From: Imbricaverruca yamaguchii
Lineage: Eukaryota; Arthropoda; Thecostraca; Neoverrucidae
Length of the DNA: 64,000 nt
Direction of reading: 5' to 3'
NCBI GenBank assembly: GCA_034440575.1
Contig: JAOTOL010001436.1
Location: 961,614-1,025,613 of the forward strand
Shown here piece after piece: positions 55,401 to 64,000 of the stretch. Position numbers and translations under genes: made by a program. The stretch's first letter is position 1, and each line of letters opens with the position of its first letter. The notes beneath the pieces were generated by a model. The model saw only the letters and a program-made list of their open reading frames with translations, was not told the origin of the DNA and did not search any database.

Positions 55401-58377
55401 AATAATTTATCTTGTAGCACACTTTATTGCTTTCTGGAGGGAAAGCATGTGTACAGCCTAACTTGCATCTGAACTGAACTGCAATACAACCAACAAATAT
55501 AACCTAATCTAGCCTACCAATATTGGATTGCCTACTGCCTAATGATGTTGGATCACCTACTGCCCAGTGATATTGAGCCAACAGTATTATTGTGCTTTAA
55601 GCTGTTTGCTGGTTATGTCCTTAGTTGGCAAATCTGGAACAAACCTGCTTTTTAATCAGGAGCAATTTTCTTTCTTCAAATGTAAGTTCAGCTAGGTTAG
55701 GTTGAGCTGGGTTAGCTTTTTATTCAGAAGATTTGTCGGAGAACACTCGCTTAAAATAAAATCAGTTTTTTTCAATCTGTCTTCTTAAGTTTGTTTAAGG
55801 AGCATTTGTACTGAAGCATTTCAGGAAATGAAAAAGCATTTCCACAGGAAGTTAAAAGTAAGCATTTCCACTGGAAGTGATTGTTTGTATCATCAGAATC
55901 ATGGTAATAAACACCAGTTGGAAAACAAAATTCAATAATTCATCAAGCACCTTAAAGCACCAATAGTAGTAACTATGTGCACTTTTTGAGATGGTCAGCT
56001 ACATTTGTTTCATGCAGTTTGTGACAAACCATGCCTTATTTAGGACATTCATTATTAAAATGTGCTTAAATGTGTTCTGGTATTTTATGTGACTTTAAAC
56101 CTTTTGAATAGTGATTGGTAAGCTGGCAAGTAGCAGAAAAATTGTAGTGAGCTGAAGGTGGCAGGAAGACAGGGAGAGGTGGTAGGTCATGATTCCCCTA
56201 CAGGTATGAATATCAGTGTCATGTCAGTTTTTGTTGCATCATATAATTTTACCTCCAAAGACAATAGCATGTGGAGGAGCAAAGTTGTTTTCCATTTTCC
56301 ATAGGAGCAAGGTTGCCAGCATGAATTCTAGAGATGGTGTTACCAACCAAAATGTTCATGGTGCAAAGCTCACTGAACAATTTAGATTCAGAGAAAGTTG
56401 ATGTTCAGAATGCAAAAGTATGTGTTGCAGCCACAGTTGGTACTGATAGTGCACATACTCATGTGATGCACTGTTTTTGTAATTATGTAGTTATTTGTAT
56501 TTGCAGCAATAAACAATTCCTCTTATTACAATAATGCTTATATTGTGCTGCTGTCGCCAGAAATGGCCCCAAGGGCTGCAATAATGATTATTACCAGCTA
56601 CCACCAGTGTGCATACTATCAGTGCAATCTGTAGTATATCATCCATCTTTTATACTTTTTGCTTTGACTGGGCAGTATGCATAAATTCACAAGCTGTTTT
56701 GTTGCATTAATTCTTACTCTACTGCCCAAGGTTCAATACAGAAATATGGCATTCACTAGCAGGGGATGGGCCTTGGGATATGTGCTGGTACCCTCTCCTC
56801 CATGGGTAAGTGGCACCTGCCATCATGGATAGGGTCACAACCACCACCACCACCACCACCACCACCCCTAGATTGGTATGGTTTTATTGAAGCTTAAAAA
56901 AGACATCTTGGCCTTAAGGTTACATTTTATCTATCTATGGTGTTTTTAGTGAAATTCAAAACATTTCATGTTTGGGTAATCTGGACCTGGCAGTTTGACC
57001 TAACTCAGTGGATATTTATAATCTGGGACATACCACATCATGGTGATGTCAACTTTTTTCATTACATATTGAACTAAGAATTTGAGTTGATTGGGATTCC
57101 AGGCCCAGATCATCTGCCCCATGCAGTTATGATCAACCCAGTCTGCATAGTTTTTTGGGCATATCAGAAGAAAGTCAAATTCAATTAAAACATCTTGGGA
57201 CAGCCTTATGGAGGGCTATGCATGGTCTTGATCCCTCTACCTGATCCCATGCAATTATATTTCAGTGGCAGACTTTAAACCAACAGTTTGCAATGCCCCA
57301 GTTCTGTGACACAGTTGCTCCCATTGCCTTTGCTAGTGGCTCAACTAACTGAGATGTAGGCTGCTCCCTTCCAACTGAGGGTTACAGGCGAAGACATGTT
57401 GTGGCATGGGCATATCTTGCCAGGACAAGGGTAACCAACACAGACTTTTATTCCAGCCAATTTATATATGAAAGTGGCAATAATGGTGTTGATGGTTCTT
57501 CAATTTGAAGTAGATATGCATTTAGCATCCCCTGCTGAGGTTAGCTAAAAACTGGCCTGGTGAGATCAGGAATGAAAGCCAGTTGTTGTAGTTAGTTGCT
57601 AATTAATCAGGAAGTGACAAAATAGTAAGCATTGATTTGTTTCACTTTGGGGATGGGTGCTGTGGCAATCTACAGTGCTTTCACAGCAGTGATAGATTAT
57701 TCGCGAAATAGGATGAAATATACCACTCACTGATCACTAGATTTACATCCTTCCCAAAAAGTATCAACATGGTGCTTCTTGGTGCATGTTTGTGAAGTCT
57801 TCATTCCTCATTTCTAACTGCATCCTGTTAACAAGTATCATACTTTTGCTCACCATATGGATCCAGGATCGTGATAGTGAACATCCCATAGCAAAATTTC
57901 AGTTGAACGGATTACCTATGATGTGCTATGTTATACAGTATCAGTTTAATCAGTTTAATGTTTAGTGTTTGTTGCATTATCTTTGATATCAGAATCCCCA
58001 AATTAGGTACCGTTTCAAAAGCATGCAAAACAAGAACAGTCACATGTACACAATTATCTCAAAACTGGATTTGCCATACTTAACAATAATTTAAGCTACA
58101 TTACATCCATGGCAATTTCAACATCCTCCTGTACCCATTTCAACATCTCACACCTAATGAAAAATATTTTTTAAAGTGTCACTGGTACCAATCATGATAA
58201 TTTACAAATATAATGCCAGTTGTCATATACAAGCAACTTGCCTCATGTTATGATGGATACCAGGTATTGTAGTGTACCATGAGATGTGATTGATGCCATG
58301 TTTTGTGACAGGTACATTAGATGTGACCAGAGTCACGATCTCTGACAGCTAATATGCCATGATGTAAGTGCCGTGCC
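52441..58377. other. Long AT-rich region without a supported gene
   Basis: Nearly 6 kb with only short open frames (up to about 67 codons) and no domain or splice pattern I can defend. Small items are four AGCAATATGACAACTGA units at about 53295-53355, a GGTACCTAGGTAGGTACCTG palindrome near 54463, and (CCA)n at about 56843-56869. It could be intron or intergenic. Confidence 0.5.
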
Positions 58378-58390
58378 ATCAACAGGTATT

Positions 58391-58869
58391 GCTCCTCCAA
58401 GCCCAGTAAACTGAGAGTAATAAAACCAGAACTAGGATTATGGCAGTACTCACACCGGATCTCGCGACGAGAGGAAGTGACGCTTTGTCGATTGAGGATA
58501 GGGCACGCCCTCGTGACACACAGCTATATACTGACCGGTGATGACCGACTATTGTGCCCACGGTGCTATGACCCGCTTACTGTTTTGCACTCATGTTTTA
58601 ATAGGCTGTTTATTATTAGAACCTCTACGACACCAGATTTTTAGGACGTGTAAACAGAGACACTGCATTATGCTGCTAAAGGATAATTCTGTGGTTGTGT
58701 CGTCTGGGGACTTTACCTTCCTTCGAGAAGCAAATTTTGATGTTATCTATCGCCGTCCCTGAATATTCTATCTTGCTGCCTACTGTAGGAGCATAGTATG
58801 ATCCGGTGTAAACACAGTTATGGGCGCAAATGACCATAGCAGCCGACGCGCCCCTAAGCCCCAATTCAT
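58391..58869 (+). mobile_element. 5'-truncated I-group LINE with target-site duplication
   Basis: Broken frame with CRLRIGHALVTHSYILTGDD and CPRCYDPLTVLH, equivalent to the C-terminus of ORF2 of the LINE at 27-32.5 kb. The 3' end is GGGCGCAAATGACC..CGACGCGCCCCTAAGCCCC. ATCAACAGGTATTG occurs on both sides (58378-58391 and about 58872-58885) as a perfect 14-base target-site duplication. Confidence 0.85.
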
Positions 58870-58970
58870 CATCAACAGGTATTGATGCATGCAACATATG
58901 CTGTAGAATCATTGACATGCATATTTGGAGGATGGTGAAATTGATCATGTTGTTTTTCCTTTCTTTTCAG

Positions 58971-59102
58971 AGTCTGAGCGTGGCATGTCTGATGAGCCGC
59001 CACTGCGGTACGGGGCTGCCATCAGCTGGCCGGCGGTCCTCGGATGACGATGACGACGATAGTGTTGACCTGCCCTCCACCGTCGATGTCAAAGCCATCA
59101 GG
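58971..59102 (+). CDS. Exon of an unidentified gene, acidic serine-rich
   Basis: It has a strong acceptor TTTTTCCTTTCTTTTCAG/AGTCTG and donor ATCAGG/GTGCGT. It encodes 44 codons ending RRSSDDDDDDSVDLPSTVDV then KAIR, phase 0 at both ends. The other two frames contain stops. I do not recognise the protein. It probably belongs with the acidic exon at 59368 and perhaps the one at 63671. Confidence 0.55.
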
Positions 59103-59117
59103 GTGCGTATCACAGGG

Positions 59118-59180
59118 TGATGTGTGGCCGCAGTATGGCCATGGTTGTCGACGCGCCCTAAAGCCCAAATAACTAACAGG
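59118..59180 (+). mobile_element. Tail-only LINE insertion
   Basis: About 55 bp: GTATGGCCATGGTTGTCGAC then GCGCCCTAAAGCCCAAATAA, the 3' end of the I-group LINE. CAGGGTGATGTGT before and CAGGCTGATGTGT after are a target-site duplication with one difference. It lies in the intron right behind the exon at 58971-59102. Confidence 0.6.
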
Positions 59181-59367
59181 CTGATGTGTTCAGCACTTAA
59201 ATTGCTGTTCATTGTTTTGTTTTTTTAAATGACGTTTAGTTGAGGTATCACAACACAAAAAATCGCGAGTGTCTCTGGTCGTGATCGCACGCACCGGTCG
59301 CACGCACTGGTGCTGTGTGGATGGTCCTGGTGAGCGTGCAGTGCAGGCGTGTGTCGTGTGTCGGCAG

Positions 59368-60210
59368 GACTCGCCGGTGCCGGGGGAGCCGCCGCCTCCG
59401 CCGCCGCCGCCGCCACCTCGACGGCTCCGACTCGGGCTCGTCCTCGGACGGTGACGAGTCCGACATCGACTCGACAGCTCGTCGTCGGGCCCTGGAGGCC
59501 AGGACTCGGACTCGGAGAGCTGCGGCTGGTCGGACGTGGAGGGCAGCGTCAGCGGCGACCAGCCGCCGGGCCGAACTGCCACCGCCGGCGCCGGCGCGGG
59601 GTCGTGCCGTCGAGTCTCCGATGCACGCGCCGTCCCTCACAGGCCGCGGGCCTCTGAACCGCAGCACCACGTCCCGCCGCCGCACAGGGTCCGAGGAACG
59701 GAGTCGCCGCACAAAGTGCGAGGAACGGATTCCCCGCATAAGGGCGCGCGGCACGGAATCCCCTCAAGATGCGCGGCATGGAGTCCCCACACAAGGTGCG
59801 AGGGATGGACCCGACCCACCATATGTCGTCTTCACAGGGTGCGAGGGACCGAACTACCAGGCCGCGTTCCGTTCCCTCACAAGATGCGAAGCATAGAGTC
59901 CCCTCATAGCAAGTGGGGGAGCGAGTCTCCGCACCATACTTCGTCCCTCAACAGAGTACGAGGCACGGGATCCTCTCACAGTGTGCGAGGGATGGAGACA
60001 CAACACCATTCCTCATCACTCCAGCAGGTGCGGGGGATTAGATCCTCTTCTCCATACACCATCACCTCACAATATGCGAGCGGCAGACTCCCCATCCCCA
60101 TGTCTCTTCGCCCCACAAGGTGCGGGGGGACAGATGCCCATTTCCATTCCCCATCACCTCATACAATGCGGACGACAGATTGCCCTCTTCTTTTCCCCAT
60201 CCCCCCATAA
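59368..60210 (+). pseudogene. Candidate exon of the unidentified gene, with frame switches
   Basis: The acceptor is GTGTCGTGTGTCGGCAG/GACTCG. In the phase expected from the previous exon it reads DSPVPGE and ten prolines. The plausible peptide then moves to another frame (LDGSDSGSSSDGDESDIDS, 59423-59476) and back (SSSSGPGGQDSDSESCGWSD, from about 59477). Beyond about 59650 the frame runs through repeated VRGTESPHK-type sequence derived from a degenerate 24-bp DNA repeat to a stop at 60210, which may be intron and not coding. I do not recognise the protein. Confidence 0.4.
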
Positions 60211-60240
60211 TGCACGAGGAACAGATCCTCCTTTGCACCA

Positions 60241-61060
60241 TGCCCCGTATTCCCATAAGGTGCGTGGATCGGACCTGCCTCATCCGGCCGCCGACCGAGC
60301 AAATCCTGTCACTGTGTCGCTCCCGCACACGGGCAGAGGCGCCGAGCCGCACTGCCCGACTGTGCGCACGGCGAGCCCGGCGCCGGACGGGTCAGCCGGT
60401 CCGCCCCAGGGCCGTTGCTGCGAGTCCGACGTGGCCGTCACGCCGGCTCCGCGCCTTTCGAGGAGCGCGGAGAGGCAGCTGCCGCCCCGACCACTGCCGC
60501 CACCGCCGCCGCCAGTGCTGACCAGCCTGCCAGGAGTCAGAGCGGCCGCGGTCCAGCAGGATACGGCCTGCCGAGGCGCAGCCGCAGCAGCCGGAGCCGT
60601 CTGCCAGCCGGGGGTCCTTCTCGCTGCGCCACGCCGCCTCGGCTCATGGTGCACGAGTCGCCCGGTACCGCCGGCACCGCCATTGGTGCCGCCTTCCGTC
60701 CCGGCTCAGGATCAGGAGCCCCGCCGACCCAGCCACCACGGCCACAGGCTCAGCCGCCGCCGAGGCGAGCCTCCGCGCGGGACGCCACGCCTCCGCGGTT
60801 TACGGACCACGAACTGCTCGCCGCCGCCACGGCTGAGAGGAGGCGATTCGCCGCTAAAGGACTTGGAGCTACTCGCCTCCTGCCCGTCTGAAGGGACCAG
60901 GATCTGTCGCAACCAGTCTGTCAGAAGGACCAGGACGTCCGACTGAAGAGCCAGGATCCGTTTCCGCCACCGCCGCCGGCCGTCTCCACTGTTGTTTCCG
61001 CCAAGGTCAGTGGGCATGATTGCCCATGATGGTGTGTGGTGACCAAGCACGGTTGTGTTT
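60241..61060 (+). other. GC-rich sequence of unclear coding status
   Basis: Proline- and arginine-rich frames are open on both strands. One plus frame has two similar blocks (ATPPRLMVHES and ATPPRFTDHEL) that hint at a duplicated coding motif. No domain was recognised, and the true frame and exon ends cannot be decided by eye. Confidence 0.35.
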
Positions 61061-62006
61061 TAGAAGCCGACAATGCCTGTCAAAGGTATCTGTCTTAATT
61101 GTATTCATCAGGCTGGCAAGCTAGTTCCTTCCATGAGAGCCACGTATTATGGGTTCTAGCCTTGATGGTTCAAACTCGTTTTTGTCGGGTAGCATGACTA
61201 AAGAAAAGTCTGTTGTAGGTGCTCTGCTGATGGTTGCAAATATGCACTCAAATTCTTTGAGTTCAATCTTTAAGAGATCAAAATCTGTCCTGCATTAATG
61301 CCAGTGCATAGTGCAGTGTTGGGCCACCTCTCTCTGAATAGACTTTGGCAAGCACTCCCTTTTATATGTAATATATCCTGGTAAAATTTTACTGTGATGA
61401 TGTAACATTACGCTGTCGGTGATATTTCATTATTATGCAACTCTTGTTAGTATTGTACCAAAATATGAGGCAGTGTAAAATGGCTATGCAAGACACTTCA
61501 GATTAAAACCCGAGCTTCCCCGTCCATAGTTACTAGCGTCGGATATCAATGCAATGGTGAATTTAATGAATGAAATAATAACAAGAAAAATAAGAATAAG
61601 GAAAAAGATGAAATAATACATCCAGGCATAATCGTCTTGCCAACGTTTCAAACGACCACAGCTACACACGCGGTTCATGTTTGTTCAAGATTACTAGGAG
61701 GTATGTGTGAGCAGCTGGAGGCTCCGAGGCACATTCATCCCCTCCCTAATTATCTCGGCGAAACGGCGAATGACCATTCAGGCCGTTGAAAATATGTTCG
61801 TTCGATGCACATCCTCCGGTGCAATTCACACCCATGCCATGATAAATCGTCCTGGCGACGGCCGACGTCTTTCAATGATATCTAGAGCTGGTGTGAATCA
61901 AGTTCACCATGTTGACGATATGTGAGTGTATTGAAAACATTTTTGTTTTCCCCTAGCTAACATAATTATATTCAATGCTTTAAAGTAAAAGTGTATTCAA
62001 TGCTTC
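61061..62006. other. Intergenic or intronic, nothing recognised
   Basis: A 72-codon frame at 61707-61925 (THAMINRPGDGRRLSMI) has no recognisable domain. No splice pattern is supported. Confidence 0.4.
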
Positions 62007-62335
62007 GCCGCCCCGGTAGCTCAGTTGGTTAGAGCGCTGGCCTGCGATGGTCTCCCTGTCCTGGCAACACAGGCTTCGAGTCGCTTCGCGCGCGCGCATT
62101 TAGCCCCCCGGCCGGGAGGCTGTAAGTTGGCAGCTGGCCAGATAAAACCGGGGACTAGCTACCGGGCGGCCGTGTCGGTACATTGACGGCACGTTAAACT
62201 TTCGATCAAAATTCTGCCGTTGAGCTGACTTCATGGATCGGGTGGTGGGGCTGGGGTTCACGCAACAAGCTCTGCTTAGCAATGGAACCCTGGTTCCTAA
62301 AGCTACCCCAGCAACAATTAGTTTTTTTTTTTAAG
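62007..62335 (+). mobile_element. SINE with a tRNA-Ala/Ile-like head, about 330 bp
   Basis: The head is CCCCGGTAGCTCAGTTGGTT AGAGCGCTGG (A-box) and GGCTTCGAGTCGC (B-box-like). A long body follows, then CGCAACAAGCTCTGCTTAGC, TTCCTAAAGCTACCCCAGCAA and a T-rich end. The insert in the anticodon region and the non-tRNA 3' body exclude a tRNA gene. A 3' fragment recurs at 46704-46777. Its 3' end differs from that of the other SINE family, so another LINE must mobilise it. Confidence 0.82.
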
Positions 62336-63505
62336 CAAAAAGTATCCCCAGTGGTATGGGAGGATCACTTCGATGCCACGTGACCGGCCTTACAGAAGCA
62401 GAAGCAGGTGCGACTACGTTGAATATCGGCACATGTAGCATTCAGCTGTTTTTCCAGGATTGGTGACTGCAATGGATGCCAACGGCCTGTCCACTTGCTG
62501 TTGTAGCTTCACGCCCAAAGAGCTGTCGAGGCTGCCACCAAATTGATGAAATCAGCACAACTTTACCCTCCAGTGTAGATTGCTAAACTTCGCTGTATCA
62601 CTCCATAAGATGGACCCGTCCCTTGAGATGAAACCTAAGCGCCTGTGGGTAAGGCAATTTTGGTCTTTGACGCCATTTTTATTTTCGTGTCACCCGCCGA
62701 ATGTCTACCTTTTATTAACTATGTTGGGTTGCATGCATGTTTCACCGTAAAATATACATTGTAAAAATGGTTACCTGAGCAGCAAGACTTGGTAATATGC
62801 AAGTCTTGCAATAAACAGAGGTTTTGGACATGCAACAAATGTTACTCTACCCAAGTTTAATAATTAATCCATCTCCAAAATCCAGAGGAATTGGCAACAC
62901 CATGCACAGCGCTCACATTCCTCACTGTGAATATACTAATGTACCTGTTGGCAAAAGCATCACAACCTGGAAGCATGACCCATTTAATATAGTGCTAAGT
63001 AGATGGACAGACGCCTCAGCAATTACAATGCACAGCCATTGAGTGGTGAACCTATTTATTCCTGCCTTTCCGTGATCCTGGGGTAGCTGCAAGCTTGGCT
63101 CCTTAAAGTTTAAAGACATGATCGGCTGCTCAAAGTCAGGTTCTTCTGACTTTGAGCGTTCTCGTTTCAAAGTCGAGACTCAGCTCAAAGTCGTGTTCTC
63201 TGTTCAATAGTTGAAGGAATGCTGGTTCCACTCGCATCTTCGAGCATAGCAAATCATGCCGCCACCTTCGCATGTAATTAATACCTAGCGCCAATGAGCA
63301 CGATATGCGTATGCGTAAGAGCTCGCACCCCAGCGGGTGCGTGTTTCTTCCTTCTAGAAGTCGGTGTGCGTCTTCTGACCACCTCAAGCTTGAAATTTCC
63401 GGCTCTAGGGGTGTTAAGGGATGTAAGCAGATCCCGGGCTATCGGCCTGTTGGTGCTCGTCATGTTCCGTCTGCCGCCGGTTGTCCTGTATGGTGCGGCG
63501 CTGTG
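62336..63505. other. Intergenic or intronic, nothing recognised
   Basis: No gene. An inverted repeat AAGTCAGGTTCTTCTGACTT lies near 63135. Confidence 0.4.
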
Positions 63506-63665
63506 GGAGATTGGTGGACTGGTGACTGACGACTGGTGGATTGGTGATTGGTGGACTGGCGGCTGGTGACTGACAACTGATGGACTGGTGACTGGCGGAC
63601 TAACGACCGACAGACTGGATGACTGATGGACTGAATGCTGTAGACTGACGGCTGGTGGACTGTCC
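63506..63665. repeat. Degenerate GACTGGTGACTGACG repeat
   Basis: Loosely repeated GGTGGACTGG, GTGACTGACGACTGG and GACTGATGGACTG motifs directly before the next candidate exon. Confidence 0.6.
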
Positions 63666-63670
63666 GGCAG

Positions 63671-63841
63671 GCGGTGCCGGCGGCGCCTTGCAGTCCGGTG
63701 ACGGCGCTGTCCGGCTCTGACTCCGAGTTCGAGGTGCCGGTGCTAGGCCGCGTCAGGGCGGCTCTCCAGTCGCTGGAGGACGACGCCGACGACGTGGCTG
63801 AGCGTCACCACGCCAGAGAAGCAAACCTGGTGGAAGAATAA
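63671..63841 (+). CDS. Candidate exon of an unidentified gene
   Basis: The acceptor is GTGGACTGTCCGGCAG/GCGGTG. It reads 56 codons including SGSDSEFEVPVLGRVRAALQ and SLEDDADDVAER before a TAA. A second plausible peptide starts in another frame at 63804 (TTPEKQTWWKNKLKQFRRRR) and continues to the window end, suggesting a one-base frame break near 63800 and a real exon that extends beyond. Acidic Ser/Asp content is similar to the exons at 58971 and 59423, but linkage to them is only inferred. Confidence 0.4.
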   Translation, partial: AVPAAPCSPVTALSGSDSEFEVPVLGRVRAALQSLEDDADDVAERHHAREANLVEE

Positions 63842-64000
63842 GTTGAAGCAGTTCCGCCGCCGGCGCGAGCCTGGTGCGGCCCTGGGAGGAAGCCGGCTGC
63901 CGGGGCGCCGCCACCGCCACCGACGCGCGCGACCGCCGCCGCCGCCGCCGCGCCGCTGGCACCGCCTCCGGTCGGCCGGAACGGTCTACGAGTTAGTGTG

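Noticed and set aside
59190..59754. Minus-strand Arg/Ser-rich frames
   Set aside because: They are antisense shadows of the CCG and Ser/Asp-rich plus-strand sequence.
61707..61925. 72-codon open frame
   Set aside because: No domain, no splice support and no second copy seen. The length is compatible with chance.
62007..62090. Functional tRNA gene
   Set aside because: A- and B-box motifs are present but the anticodon region carries an insertion, no acceptor stem can form, and the sequence continues into a SINE body. The same reasoning applies to the other tRNA-like heads.

Overview
This window looks like nuclear DNA from an arthropod, most likely a crustacean. Three things point that way: a split gene encoding a CP190-type BTB/C2H2 chromatin protein (a family known from arthropods), spliceosomal introns, and a dense load of LINEs, tRNA-derived SINEs, a DNA transposon with long terminal inverted repeats, and satellites. 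I cannot name the species. Real protein genes fill only a small part of the window.

Layout. From 1 to 8.1 kb there is mostly non-coding sequence with tandem arrays (AT-rich, 39 bp, about 22 bp and about 36 bp units) and three SINEs. From 8.1 to 14.1 kb a 45/51-bp satellite is interrupted by a minus-strand CR1/L2-like LINE. From 14.6 to 19.4 kb lies a 4.8-kb DNA transposon with about 640-bp inverted repeats and a broken transposase gene. A 29-bp array follows at 19.8-20.2 kb. At 21.7-25.8 kb, plus strand, is an intact open frame for a PPP1R37-like protein (LRR protein with a PP1-docking RVSF motif), with a poly(A) signal at 26.3 kb. From 27.0 to 32.5 kb is a nearly full-length I-group LINE (ORF1 zinc knuckles; ORF2 endonuclease, reverse transcriptase, RNase H) carrying a few disabling lesions. 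From 33.8 to 35.6 kb is an old degenerate satellite. From 48.6 down to 36.6 kb, minus strand, is the CP190-like gene. I could join five coding exons with matching phases and good splice sites into one 1645-residue frame. From 49.4 to 52.4 kb there are CR1-like LINE remnants, two of them forming a large inverted repeat. From 52.4 to 58.4 kb is AT-rich sequence with no gene I can support. From 58.4 to 64 kb there is a truncated LINE copy, exons of an unidentified plus-strand gene with apparent frame breaks, and a second SINE type.

Connections. The I-group LINE and the most common SINE share their 3' ends: a stem of six base pairs followed by a TAAAACC..AATAACC tail. The stem sequence differs between LINE and SINE but remains paired, as expected if the LINE enzyme recognises this hairpin and moves the SINE. 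Tail-only insertions flanked by imperfect target-site duplications fit the same machinery. The second striking structure is in the CP190-like gene. Both edges of its small BTB exon, one with the acceptor and one with the donor, have been tandemly amplified into the flanking introns. Most acceptor copies remain usable and in frame, while the donor copies have lost GT.
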